Counted from the first letter of the stretch, positions 46,979 through 58,053 are shown. The stretch is 64,000 nucleotides of DNA from Camellia lanceoleosa (GCA_025200525.1 CM045763.1:153952246-154016245); one strand, 5' to 3'. Numbers and translations are program-made. The notes: generated by a model not told the origin, from the letters alone.

Positions 46979-46999
46979 GGCTATCGGTGGAGGATAGTC
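46979..46999 (+). other. Conserved LTR hairpin, copy 4
   Basis: GGCTATC, loop GGTGGAG, GATAGTC: seven stem positions with one G-T wobble. Confidence 0.7.
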
Positions 47000-47968
47000 T
47001 TGATTGTTGTAGACAACGCATGATGATTAGACAAACTAAAACTAATCAAATGAGTATGCCATCGAATATGGCAGTTGATATAATACATGAATTTTATGTA
47101 TTGATTTGATTATGTATATGATATGTGTTTATATACACTGTGTTATGTGGGAGGAGATAGGGGATGTACTCCACGGTTTAAGGGAAGATAGGGGATGGAC
47201 CTCTAAACCAAATATTGTGTGGGAGGAGATAGGGGATGGACTCCATTGATACAGCACTAAAATGTGTATCACTTGTAAAGTATGGATGTGTTTTCATTTG
47301 ATGTTGATACAGCACTAAAATGTGTATCGTTTGTGAAGTATGGAAGTACGTCATGTGTTATTGATACAGCACCAAAATGTGTATCTGATATGAAGTGTGA
47401 AATGTTTAATATGAGTTATTATCTCATCTGAAATAGAAATGTTGTTGATATGAGATGTGATCTCAATCAAATTGTTTGGCCAGGTTCTGAGTCATGGGTA
47501 TGCATAAGAATTGGATAAGAAATGGTTTATGAAATGATTCATATGAGTTAAACATTTATCATTGGCCAATGTTTTAGTTATTGCTCATACTATGTTTAAC
47601 ATATCTCTACTAGGCATTGGCTCACCCTATATGGGACATCATTTTCAGGTACAGGTAGCATGCTACCTCCAAAGACGTAGCTTGGGAGGCTTAATGGCTG
47701 GGACATCTTTTGTGATTACATTTTGTATTATATGTATATCAAGCCAAGGGCTTATTTTGTGTATTGCGTTAGTACTCTCTTTTTGTAACCCAAGTGTTGA
47801 CTTGGAAAGTTGTAAGCCTATAGGGCGTTTACTTTAGTTGTCAACATGTAATGCATTTTGTAATGAATACTCTGATGGAATGTAATTATGCTTCTTTCTC
47901 CTATGTCTAAGCATGTCAATATTGTTGATTTCTGGGTTTTATGTAATATTTTGAGGGCGTTACAACTT

Positions 47969-47980
47969 AGTATCAGAGCG
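47969..47980 (+). other. Primer-binding site, one mismatch
   Basis: TAGTATCAGAGC, one base (G to A) from TGGTATCAGAGC, four bases after the 5' LTR. Confidence 0.88.
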
Positions 47981-48366
47981 TACCAGGTTTGAATACTTTG
48001 GGTACATGGGAAGTGATTAGTATCACAATGGGTTTGTCTCACTTGTTAGAGACTCAGATGTAATGTTATGTGTTAATTTGATAACATGTTGATGCGACTA
48101 TTTGGGTATGGGATTTAGCTTCTAGGATGTTGATTGGATCCTTGGGTTTCTGTGAGTCTTGTTGGAAAAGCACTTGATCAATGCTGTTTCTGACCGAAAC
48201 TCAAGTAACGCCTCGGGACTATCATTATCCGAAAATGAAATTCGTAAGTGCTTATATGTTTATGTGCTTACGTGGAATGAATTACAGTTGTCCATGTATT
48301 AGGACGCGAGTGTTATAGCTTCGGCACATTTGTGAATGTGCTAATGTCTTCGTTACCTTTATTAGG
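47981..48366 (+). other. Untranslated leader of the internally deleted gypsy element
   Basis: It lies between primer site and gag start and has no open frame of note. Confidence 0.6.
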
Positions 48367-49540
48367 ATGTCAGGTCAAGGAAGAGGTGCTAGACGTGGTA
48401 GGCAGAAGATGCCTTTACCAGAGGATATTCCAGCGTAGCAGGAGGGGGTTGGCCAGGCCAGTGTAGCCGAGCCAGCAGGTCAGCAGGCTATGGGCGCCTT
48501 AGCCTGAGGGATAGCCGATGCTATGAGGGAGTCTATGGGCATTCTCAGAGCTGAGAATCCAGTTCAGGCACAAGTCCAGGCCCAGGTTGTTGATGCAGGG
48601 CCTTCCTTCTTGATGAGGGAGTTCTTCCGGTCTAACCCGGATGAGTTTGTTGGGGATCCGAAGGAGACACTTAAGGCAGATGAGTGGTTGGAAGAGATAA
48701 CAAAGACGTTTGAGATGCTTGGCATCGAAGACGGAGCATTGAAAGTGACCTTGGCATCTTTCCAGCTTAAGGGGGATGCAGGTCAGTGGTGGAAGTTCAT
48801 GAGGGGCCGTATTGATGGCATATGGGAGGCTTTTGTGGGTACCTTTCAGGAGAAGTTCTTGCCTCCATCTGCCAGAGAGAAGCTGAGGGACCAGTTTTGC
48901 CAGCTTAAGCAGCTGAGTTTGTCTATGGCCGAGTTTGAGGCCGCTTTTACTAGTCTGTCCAGGTTTGCTCCTGAGCTTGTCACGTCTGAGGAGTGTCGTT
49001 GTCTGGAGTTTGAGAAGAAGTTGAGGTGTGGCCTCAAGATGAGAGTTGGAGGGTCTATGATTCAAGATTATGGGCGTCTTGTAAACGCTGGGGTGCATAT
49101 GGAGATTGTGATGCAGGAGGAGGAGGAGGGGCAGAAAGGCTCCAAGAGGAGTCAGGATGGCCAGGGTGATGGCAAGAGATAGAGGGGTTCTAACCCTCAA
49201 CAGTCTCAGGGAGGTTTTACTAGATCGACCTTTCCAGTGTCGAGTGCAGGCTCTGGGAGAGGCAGTCAGGGAGACATGAGTTGTTACAAATGTGGTCAGT
49301 TGGGCCACAAGTCTCCAGCTTGCCTGTAGAAGGGCAGAGGGCAGAGAGTAACTTCGTCTTCGGCTCGATCTTAGGGCCAGAGTCAGGGCAGAGGTCAGCC
49401 GCTGTCTTACTAATAGTGTGGTCAGGCGGGGCACTGAAGAATCTTGCCACGGTTGAGTGCCACCGGTGGCGTCGGTTCTAAACAACGCAGAGTTTTCGGC
49501 CAACCGGTCGATTCGAGCCTCGAGGCCAATCAAGGGCTTC
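48367..49540 (+). pseudogene. Gag remnant of the internally deleted gypsy element
   Basis: Starts MSGQGRGARRGRQ at 48367. In-frame TAG near 48436 and TGA near 48508 lie before the longest open piece (48523-49182). This holds the capsid domain: FLMREFFRSNPDEFVGDP, LKADEWLEEITKTFEMLGI, GDAGQWWKFMRGR, SAREKLRDQFCQLKQ and ECRCLEFEKKLRCGL, the retrotransposon gag fold of plant gypsy elements. A zinc knuckle, CYKCGQLGHKSPAC, follows near 49280. Further stops occur from 49182 on. The gag frame and the protease frame differ, with an indel between about 49440 and 49540. Confidence 0.9.
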
Positions 49541-49559
49541 ATCGTCCCAATGCAGGCGA

Positions 49560-50140
49560 TCTTTTGCTCCAAGATGTGAGCAGGTAGATCAGGGGCCTAC
49601 AGGGCGTGTGTATGCTGTTACCGCGCAGGATCTAGTACCGGCTCCATCTGTCGTGAGAGATACCTATTTGTTTTGCAACTCAGTTGCTAATGTGTTGATT
49701 GATACATGTGCATCCCATTCTTTTATATCTGCTACATTTGCATTTGTTTTGGGTTTGGAGTTGGCACAGTTAACATCTCCTATTTGTGTTGTATCATCTG
49801 CTAGGGGTGAGTTGATTTTGAAACAAGGGTGTAGAGGTTGTGATATAGAGGTAGCAGATCGCCGACTTCTATTTCCTTTTGTAGTTATGCCTATGTCGGG
49901 TTTCGATGTTATTTTGGGTATGGACTGGCTATCGTCATACCGGGCTGTTATCGATTGTTACCGCCAGAGGGTCAAAGTATGTACCTTGAGCAGGGATTGT
50001 TCCCATTTTCTTGGGGATCAGGTTAGTAGTGTGTTGTCACCGGTGTATGATCCGCGAGGGCAAAGTGAGCTTAGTGGTCTTCTCGCTAGCCTTATGAGTA
50101 GTGAGTGTGATGAGACCGGGGTTGGGTTGCCGAAAGTGGT
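49560..50140 (+). pseudogene. Protease of the internally deleted gypsy element
   Basis: The open frame starts upstream of [17 protein letters not shown]. The catalytic motif reads [13 protein letters not shown], with the invariant glycine of DTG changed to cysteine, which should inactivate it. The second half, [25 protein letters not shown], is intact. The linker [13 protein letters not shown], like that in the related elements, leads into RT in the same frame. Confidence 0.9.
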
Positions 50141-50930
50141 TTGCGAGTATTCGGATGTTTTTCCCGAGGACCTTGTCAGTTTGCCACCTCACCGAGAGAT
50201 AGAGTTCTCTATTGATTTAGTGCCCGGCACAGCGCCGATTTCTATGGCACCCTATCGTTTTGCCCCAGCCGAGTTGAGTGAGTTAAAGATTCAGCTTCAA
50301 GAGTTGCTGGATAAGGGCTTCATTCGCCCTAGTGTTTTGCCGTGGGGAGCACCGACCCTCTTTGCTAAAAAGAAAGATGGTGCCTTAAGACTTTGTATCG
50401 ATTACCGAAAATTGAATCGGGCTACGGTTAAGAATAAATACCGTATGCCCCGTATAGATGATTTGTTTGACCAATTGAAAGGTTCCCGTTGTTTCTCTAA
50501 GATAGACTTGAGATCGGGTTACCATCAGCTGAGGGTCAGGGAGGAGGATATTTCTAAGACGGCATTCTGTACACAATATGGCCATTATGAGTTCTTGGTG
50601 ATGCCATTTGGGCTCACCAATGCACCAACAGTCTTTTATAGATTTGATGAACCGGATCTTCTGGAAATTCTTAGATCGTTTTGTGGTCGTTTTCGTGAAT
50701 GACATTCTTATCTATTCACCTTCAGAGGAGGAGCACGAGGAACACTTGAGAGTGGTGCTTGAACTGCTTAAAGCCCATAGGTTGTATGCCAAGTTTGGGA
50801 AGTGTGAGTTCTAGCTAGGAGAGGTCAAATTCTTAGGCCATGTGGTATCCGGGGAAGGGGTGTCTGTTGATACATCCAAGGTAGAGGCAGTGCAAGATTG
50901 GGCACAGCCTAAGAGCGTTTTTAAGATCCG
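50141..50930 (+). pseudogene. Reverse transcriptase of the internally deleted gypsy element
   Basis: It runs from [12 protein letters not shown] through [46 protein letters not shown] and [16 protein letters not shown] one-base shift near 50632 moves to a second frame containing [14 protein letters not shown]. The catalytic motif reads FVNDILIYS instead of FVDD, so the first aspartate is lost. A stop follows at 50812-50814 in place of the tryptophan of KCEFWL. The thumb [15 protein letters not shown] begins near 50935. Confidence 0.92.
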
Positions 50931-51612
50931 CAGTTTTCTGGGATTAGCTGGGTACTACCGTCGGCTTGTGAAGGATTTCTCCAGGCTAGCTTTGCCGTTG
51001 ACTAGGTTAATGCAGAAATGGGTCAAGTTTGTATGGAGTGAGACTTGTGAAAAGTCGTTCCAAGAGTTGAAGGTTAGATTGACCACCGCTTCGGTTCTGA
51101 TTATTCCGGAGAGAGGATTGGGTTATGCGGTTTATTGTGATGCCTCACGAGAGGGTTTGGGTTGTGTGTTGATGCAAGAGGGGAACGTGGTTGCCTATGG
51201 CTCACGTCAGTTGAAAATTCACGAGAAGAACTATCCTACACATGACCTAGAGTTAGCAGCGGTGATCTTTGCCTTGAAGATATGGAGACACTACCTATAT
51301 GGTGAGAGGTTCGAGGTGTTCTTGGACCATAAGAGTTTGAAGTATCTGTTTACACAGAGAGACTTGAATTTGACGTAGAGAAGGTGGATGGAGTTCATTG
51401 AGGACTAAGATTTTGAGTTGCACTATCACCCGGGAAAGGCCAATGTTGTGGCCAATGCCCTTAGTAGGAAATCCATTAGTGATGTTGCTTGTATAGCCAT
51501 CCGAAAGTGGGAAATGTTGGGTGCACTGGGTGAGTTTGACTTGTTTGTGGGTGAATCTGTTGAGGCTGCGGCCTTGTTTTCTGTTGTTGCGCAACCTACT
51601 CTTGTGACTTGA
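50931..51612 (+). pseudogene. RNase H of the internally deleted gypsy element
   Basis: Holds [57 protein letters not shown] and [14 protein letters not shown]. The TDH motif reads LDH, which loses a catalytic aspartate. Stops occur at 51376-51378, near 51409, and at 51610-51612. The tail [18 protein letters not shown] leads to the integrase tether. Confidence 0.9.
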
Positions 51613-52270
51613 GTGTTAGAGGCACAGGGAGGTGACCTTGAGGTAGAATCCCTCCGAGAGAAGATCTCCAGCAGGAAGGTTGAGAAGGGTTTGTCTGAGT
51701 ATCTCGACCAGAGTGTGAGATACAGAGACCGATTGTTTGTGCCGGAGTCCTGCCGAGAGGAGGTACTCCAAGAGTTTCACCATTCACGCCGTGCGGTGTA
51801 TCCGGGAGGCACTAAGATGTATCGTGACTGGGGTCGTCAGTTTTGGTGGCGAGGAATGAAGAAGGATGTGGCAGTTTTCGTATCTAAGTGCCTTACTTGT
51901 CAGTAAGTGAAGGCCGAGCATTAGAGTCTAGCGGGTTTGTTACAACCCTTGCCTATTGCCGAGTGGAAGTGGGAGCATGTCACTATGGACTTCGTTATAG
52001 GTCTTCCAAGAACTCAGCGGGGTAGTGATGCTATTTGGGTGGTTGTAGACCGGTTGACCAAGTCCACGCACTTCATTCCTATGCGCATGAGAGATTCGGT
52101 AGATCATCTTGCCGATTTGTATGTTCGGGACATAGTGAGGTTGCACGGGGTCCCAGTGACTATCGTCTCAGATAGAGATCCTCGTTTTACTGCTAGGTTG
52201 TGGCAGAGTTTGCAGAGTGCCTTGGGTACTAGGTTGACCTTTAGCACGGCTTACCATCCTCAGACTGACG
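51613..52270 (+). pseudogene. Integrase, truncated before the catalytic glutamate
   Basis: Zinc region: [35 protein letters not shown], with a stop right after the last cysteine (51904) and another close by. The core has MDFVIGLPRTQRGSDAIWVVVDRLTKS and IVSDRDPRFTARLWQ, so the first two catalytic aspartates are present. The frame ends abruptly after AYHPQTDG at 52270, where the LTR joins. The glutamate, the C-terminal domain and the chromodomain are absent. Confidence 0.93.
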
Positions 52271-53161
52271 GTTGATATAATACATGAATTTTATGTATTG
52301 ATTTGATTATGTATATAATATGTGTTTATATACACTATTTTATGTGAGAGGAGATAGGTGATGTACTCCACGGTTTAGGGGAAGATAGGAGATAGACCTC
52401 TAAACTAGATATTGTGTGAGAGGAGATAGGGGATGGACTCCATTGATACAGCACTAAAATGCGTATCACTTGTAAAGTATGGATGTGTTTTCGTTTGATG
52501 TTGATACAGCACTAAAATGTGTATCATTTGTGAAGTATGGAAGTGTGTCATGTGTTATTGATACAACACCAAAATGTGTATCTGATATGAAGTGTGAAAT
52601 GTTTAATATGAGTTATTATCTCATCTAAAATAGAAATGTTGTTGATATGAGATGTGATCTCAATCAAATTTTTTGGCCAGGTTCTGAGCCATGGGTATGC
52701 ATGAGAATTGGATAAGAAATGGTTTATGAAATGATTCCTATGAGTTAAACATTTATCATTGGCCAATGTTTTAGTTATTGCTCATACTATGTTTAGCATA
52801 TCTCTACTGGGCGTTGGCTCACCCTATATGGGACATCATTTTCAGGTACAGGTAGCATGCCACCTCCAAGGATGTAGCTTGGGAGGCTTAATGGCTGGGA
52901 CATCTTTTGTGATTACATTTTGTATTATATGTATATCAAGCCAAGGGCTTATTTTGTGTATTGAGTTAGTACTCTCTTTTTGTAACCCAAGTGTTGACTT
53001 AGAAAGTTGTAAGCCTATAGGGCGTTTACTTTAGTTGTCAACGTGCAATGCATTTTGTAATGAATACTCTGATGGAATGTAATTATGCTTCTTTCTCCTA
53101 TGTCTAAGCATGTCAATATTGTTGATTTGTGGGTTTTATGTATTATTTTGAGGTTGTTACA
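52271..53161 (+). repeat. Partial 3' LTR of the internally deleted gypsy element
   Basis: Aligns from its first base with 47074-47964 of the 5' LTR. Both segments are exactly 891 bases and end at TTACA, with many scattered substitutions. The GATACAGCAC repeats and the CTCACCCTATATGGG module are present. The outer 1326 bases, including the CTCGAG cluster and the hairpin, are deleted. Confidence 0.95.
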
Positions 53162-53166
53162 GGTTT

Positions 53167-54229
53167 TACCTAATGTATAAGTGCTAACCTAAATTTATAC
53201 AACTTTTAACACAAACTTATATAACCTAAAGGAGAAAGGTATTAGGGGGGCTTGCATATGGTATGCCTTGCATACCCAAGAAAAATCCTATATAAAATGT
53301 CTAAAATGCCATATTTCATTGACTATAATGACTAAAATACCAATTTTCAATCTATTTGACTTAACAGAAATAGACAAATGGTTTAAATTGAAAACAAATC
53401 CAAAGTTTAGAGTTGAAATTGATAAAATTAAAAACTCAATGTTTATTTCGCTATAGAAGTCAAACATTGAGAATTTTTTTATTTATTTATTTAATTTTTT
53501 TTTTGTTGTAATTTCTCCAAAAAATAGTATTCTAGTTATTAAACTCAATGTAGATATATATAAAATGTCTAAAATGTAATGGCTAAAATATCAAAAAAAA
53601 AAAATTTGTCTGTTTTACTTAACAGAAATAGGCTAATGGTTTAAACTAAAATGAATCCAAACTTTAGAGTTTAAATTGATAAAATTAAAAACTCAATGTT
53701 TATTTTGTTATAAAAGTCAAACACTGATTTTATTTTTTAATTTCTCCAAAATTCTCCTAGTAGTAATTTTACTACAAAATAACGTGACCTACATTAAAAA
53801 GTAGCGCAATACTTCTTAGAAGATTATACACAATACATTTCTCGAGGACTAAATCTTAACAAAATAAGACCTAGTTAATTTTTCAGTAGGAGAATGGATT
53901 AATCATTTCACCTTTGAATCTATAGTTCTCCTTTAGATTATTCAAAGTTCTATGAAAATTTGAAGATAAAAAGTTAATTTGAACAAATTCACCAAAGAAT
54001 CACCTGGCATTAAAAATTAAAAATTGATACATAAAATTAAAAATATCCATTAAGATTAACATTAACCCATTTCATAACAATGCTACAATTGATCAACAGT
54101 CTCATATCTTCTACTCAGTATCTCTTTGATCTTTACAAAAGATGATATATTCAATATATATTCACAAATCCTAGATTCTGAATCTAGAGCATATGACATG
54201 GATACATGAATAAAAGGAAAATAAGACAA
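53167..54229. other. AT-rich non-satellite DNA with a direct repeat
   Basis: No coding signal. Two diverged direct copies lie at about 53293-53475 and 53562-53740: each runs AAAATGTCTAAAATG, TTGACTTAACAGAAATAG (or variant), GATAAAATTAAAAACTCAATG, TTATAAAAGTCAAACA. With 45716-45747 this was one block before the gypsy insertion. It could be a degraded DNA transposon, but no terminal repeats were found. Confidence 0.6.
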
Positions 54230-55185
54230 GCAATGAAACACCCTAATTGCTACAACTTTCCATGACGATACTTGATTACAAGAAAATAAATTTAAACTCA
54301 ATACAAATAAAGCCCGAGGCTAAAAAATAATAATTACATCGAGAAACCAAAAATGAAACCTTAAGCTCCAAGTCCTCCCAAGTTACGTCCTTGGCGGAGG
54401 CATATCATCAACACCTGAAAGTTTTTTTCCACATGAGATAAGCCAAAACCTAGTACAAATACTCTAACACAGCATATGAATCTCATCAAAATTATAAGTT
54501 GAATGCACATGCATGCTATTTGTCAAACATTCCTCATTTTCAATCTCAAAATAATGCAATGCCAGATTAAATATCAATTCATGAAAAAAAATCTTTTGAA
54601 ACAGAAAACAGGGTAGTGGATATAGGGCAGTGGATACAGAAAACAGGCTTTTGAAACAGAAAACAGGGCAGTGGATACAAAACACTAAGAATCTCTAAGT
54701 ACGTGTCTACCAGTAGGCTATACAAGCACTACCAATGCCATTTTACCGGTGCTAACCAAAAGGATCGACACCTAATCACGCGAGTTTTTGGACTTTCACC
54801 AATGACACACATGCCAACATCATAACTACAACCACACCCTCTAACCTGATTCACTAAGGTACTTACCCATTTATCTCAAAACCGATACATTTACAATGTA
54901 CAATATGCAATGATGCTCAATGCACAATGTATGAGAAATTAGTTTCAATTCAACCTAATCCTCATGTAATGTTTACAACAATCATGACTATCCTCCACCG
55001 ATTGCCCAAAACAGATATTTCTATTCCATATATAAATTCAATTCAGAAGATACAATTTCATCAATTACAATAGGAGTGATACTACATTTCCAACTCCACC
55101 ATCATCATCAACATAGACCTTGTTCCAATTTCACAATATTCAACAACATTTCCCATTTTCCTTCACAATTCCAAATATTCAAACT
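54230..55185 (-). repeat. Partial LTR, minus orientation
   Basis: Contains the conserved box (54701-54800) and the hairpin (54986-55006) in the same order and orientation as the solo LTR at 24965-26963. Its right (U3) part is missing, because satellite resumes at about 55186. The left end is approximate. 54595-54680 holds two copies of GAAACAGAAAACAGGG with AGTGGATAC. Confidence 0.65.
54986..55006 (-). other. Conserved LTR hairpin, copy 5
   Basis: On the minus strand: GGCAATC, loop GGTGGAG, GATAGTC. Six of seven stem positions pair, one a wobble. It is preceded by AAATATCTGTTTTG, as at 20334. Confidence 0.65.
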
Positions 55186-58053
55186 TCTGATGTGAAAACT
55201 TATGCATTTTTGTGAACACTTAATCATATTGTGAAATCACTTACGAAATTTGTCAAACTTTACTCATTTTTGTGTTATTCTAAACTTTTGATAACAAAAC
55301 TAACGCATTTTTGTGAAAATTTACGCATTTTGTGAAATTACCTACAGAATTTGTGAAAACATACTCATTTTTGTGTTGTTTTAAATTTTTCATGTGAAAA
55401 CTTACGCATTTTTCTAAAAACTTTCACACATTGTGAAATTACTTACGGCATTTGTCAAATTTACTCATTTTTGTGTTGTTCTAAATTATTTAAAACAAAC
55501 ACATGCATTTTTCTTAAAAGTTGAGCATTTTGTGAAATCACTTACGGAATTTGTAAAAACTTAGTCATTTTTGTGTTGTTCCAAACTTTTGATAACAAAC
55601 TTAGGCATTTTTTCTGAAAACTTGCACATTTTGTGAAATCATTTACGAAATTTGTAAAAAATTATTCATTTTTGTGTTGTTCTAAACTTTCGATAACAAA
55701 CTTAGGCATTTTTTCGAAAACTTACGCATTTTGTGAAATCGCTTACAGAATTTATGAAAACTTACTAATTTTTGTGTTGTTCTAGACTTTTAATAACAAA
55801 CTTACACATTTTGTGAAATCACTTACCAAATTTGTGAAAACTTACTCATTTTTGTGTTGTTCTAAAGTATTTGAAGCACACTTACGCATTTTTCTGAAAA
55901 CATACGCATTAGGCGAAATCACTTACAAGATTTGTGAAAACTTACTCATTTTTGTGTTGAATATTTGAAACACCCTTATGCATTTTGTGAAATTACTTCC
56001 GGAATTTGTGAAAGCTTACTTATTTTTGTGTTGTTCTAAATTATTTGAAACACACTTACGCATTTCTATGAAAACTTAAGCATTCTGTGAAATCATTTAT
56101 GGAATTTGTGAAAACTTACTCATTTTTGCATTGTTCTAAACATTTCATAACAAGCTTACGCATTCTATGAAATCATTTATGGAATTTGTGAAAACTTACT
56201 CATTTTTGTGTTGTTCTAAACATTTCATAAGAAACATACGCATTTTTGTGAAAACTTATGCATTTTGAGAAATCACTTACGAATTTTGTGAAAACTTACT
56301 CAATTATGTGTTGTTCTAAATTATTTGAAATATACTTACGGGTTTTTGTGAAAACTTACGCATTTTGTTAAATCACTTACGGAATTTATTAAAACTTATC
56401 TATTTTTGTGTTGTTTTAAACTTTTGAAAACAAACGTATGTATTTTTGTGATAACTTGAGCATTTTGTAAAATCAGTTACGGAATTTGTGAAACTTACTT
56501 GTTTTTGTGTTATTCTAAACTTTTAACAACAAACTTGCACATTTTTGTGGAAACTTACGTATTTTGTAAAATTAGTTACAGAATTTGTGAAAACTTACTC
56601 ATTTTTCTATTGTCTAAGTTTTTTTTATAACAAACTTACATATTTTTTTGGAAATTCACGCATTTTGTGAAATCATTTACGAAATTTGTGAAAGCTTTCT
56701 CATTTTTGTGTTGTTATAAACTTTTGATATAAAAACTTTTGTATTTTTGTGAAAACTTACGTATTTTGTGAATTCACTTACGAAATTTGCGAAAACTTAT
56801 TCACTTTTGTGTTGTTCTAAACTTTTAATAACAAACTTATGCATTTTTGTGAAAACTTGCGCATATTGTGAAATCATTTGCAGAATTTCTGAGAACTTAC
56901 TAATTTTTGTGTTGTTTCAAACTTTTGATAAGAAAACTTAAGCATTTTTGTAAAAACTTGCACATTTTGTGAAATCATAGGGAATTTGTAAAAACTTACT
57001 AATTTATGTGTTGTTATAAATTATTTTAAATAAATTTACACATTTTTGTGAAAGCTTGCACATTTTGTGAAAATCATTTACGGCATTTGTGAAAACATAC
57101 TCATTTTTTGGTTGTTCTAAACTTTTGATAACAAACTTATGCATTTCGGTGAAAACTTGCGCATTTCGTAAAATCACTTACGAAATTTGTGAAAACATAC
57201 TCATTTTTTTGTTTTAAACTTTTGATGTGAAAACTAACGCATTTTTGTGAAAATTTATGTATTTTATGAAATCACTTACAAAATTTGTGAAAACTTACTC
57301 AGTTTTGTACTATTTTAAACTTTTGATGTGAAAACTTACTTATTTTGTGAAAACTTATGCATTTTGTTAAATCACTTACGGAATTTATGAAAACTTACTC
57401 ATTTTTGTGTTGTTCTAAACTTTTGATTTGAAAACTTGTGCATTTTTGTGAAAACTTTTGTATTCTGTGAAATCACTCACGAAATTTGTGAAAATTTACT
57501 CATTTTTGTGTTGTTCTAAACTTTTGAGTGAAAACTTACACATTTTTATGAAAATTTATGCATTCGGTGAAATCACTTATAGAATTTGTGAAAACTTACT
57601 CTCTCTTGTTTATTTATTTTTTAACTTTTGATGAGAAAATTTATGCATTTTGTGAAATCACTTATGAAATTTGTGAAAACTAACACATTTTTTTGTTGTT
57701 TTGAACTTTTGTATGAAAACTAACATATTTTTGTAAAAACTTATGCATTTTGTGAAATCACTGACGGAATTTATGAAAACAAATGTGAAACAAACTTATG
57801 CATTTATGTGAAAACTTGCGCATTTAGTGAAATCACTTAGAGAATTTATGAAAACTTATTCACTTTTGTGTTGTTCTAAACTTTTGATAACAAACTTACG
57901 CATTTTTGTAAAAACTTGCACATTTTGTGAAGTTACTTACGTAATTTGTAAAAACTTAATCATTTTTGTGTTATTCTAAACTTTTGATGTGAAAACTTAC
58001 GCATTTTTGTGAACTTTGCGTATTTTTTGAAATCACTTACGGAATTTGTAAAA
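55186..58053 (+). repeat. Satellite array, segment 7
   Basis: About 28 monomers of the 100-bp type with 80-bp variants, in the same orientation as all other segments. The landmark TGTTGTTCTAAAC repeats throughout. The array ends at the LTR start at 58054. Confidence 0.93.

Larger units (their letters stand above)
45748..47964 (+). repeat. 5' LTR of the internally deleted gypsy element
   Basis: Starts TATAGCGATCCC and ends GGGCGTTACA, 2217 bp. It holds a CTCGAG cluster (45938-46292), the hairpin (46979-46999), three GATACAGCAC-AAAATGTGTATC repeats (about 47247-47385), and the CTCACCCTATATGGG module (about 47620-47660). Same family as 9940-12744, which is 588 bp longer. Confidence 0.95.
45743..53166 (+). 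mobile_element. Ty3/gypsy chromovirus with internal deletion, TSD ggttt
   Basis: Element 45748-53161, flanked by ggttt at 45743-45747 and 53162-53166. It has a full 5' LTR, primer site, gag and pol up to the integrase core. Then the sequence jumps at 52271 straight into the middle of the 3' LTR. The end of integrase, the chromodomain, the polypurine tract and the first 60 percent of the 3' LTR are missing. Terminal bases are TA...CA, as in the solo LTR at 9940. Many stops and some frameshifts are present. Confidence 0.95.

Noticed and set aside
47562..47837. 91-codon frame present in both LTRs (also 52759-53034)
   Set aside because: Conservation between LTRs comes from common descent. In more distant LTRs the DNA (GGCTCACCCTAT) is kept but the frame is not, so this is not protein selection.
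48499..49572. Long minus-strand open frame of 357 codons
   Set aside because: It lies antisense to gag of the plus-strand element. The plus strand carries clear capsid motifs and a zinc knuckle, while the minus translation is low-complexity leucine/serine/arginine. It is a by-product of GC-rich gag codons.
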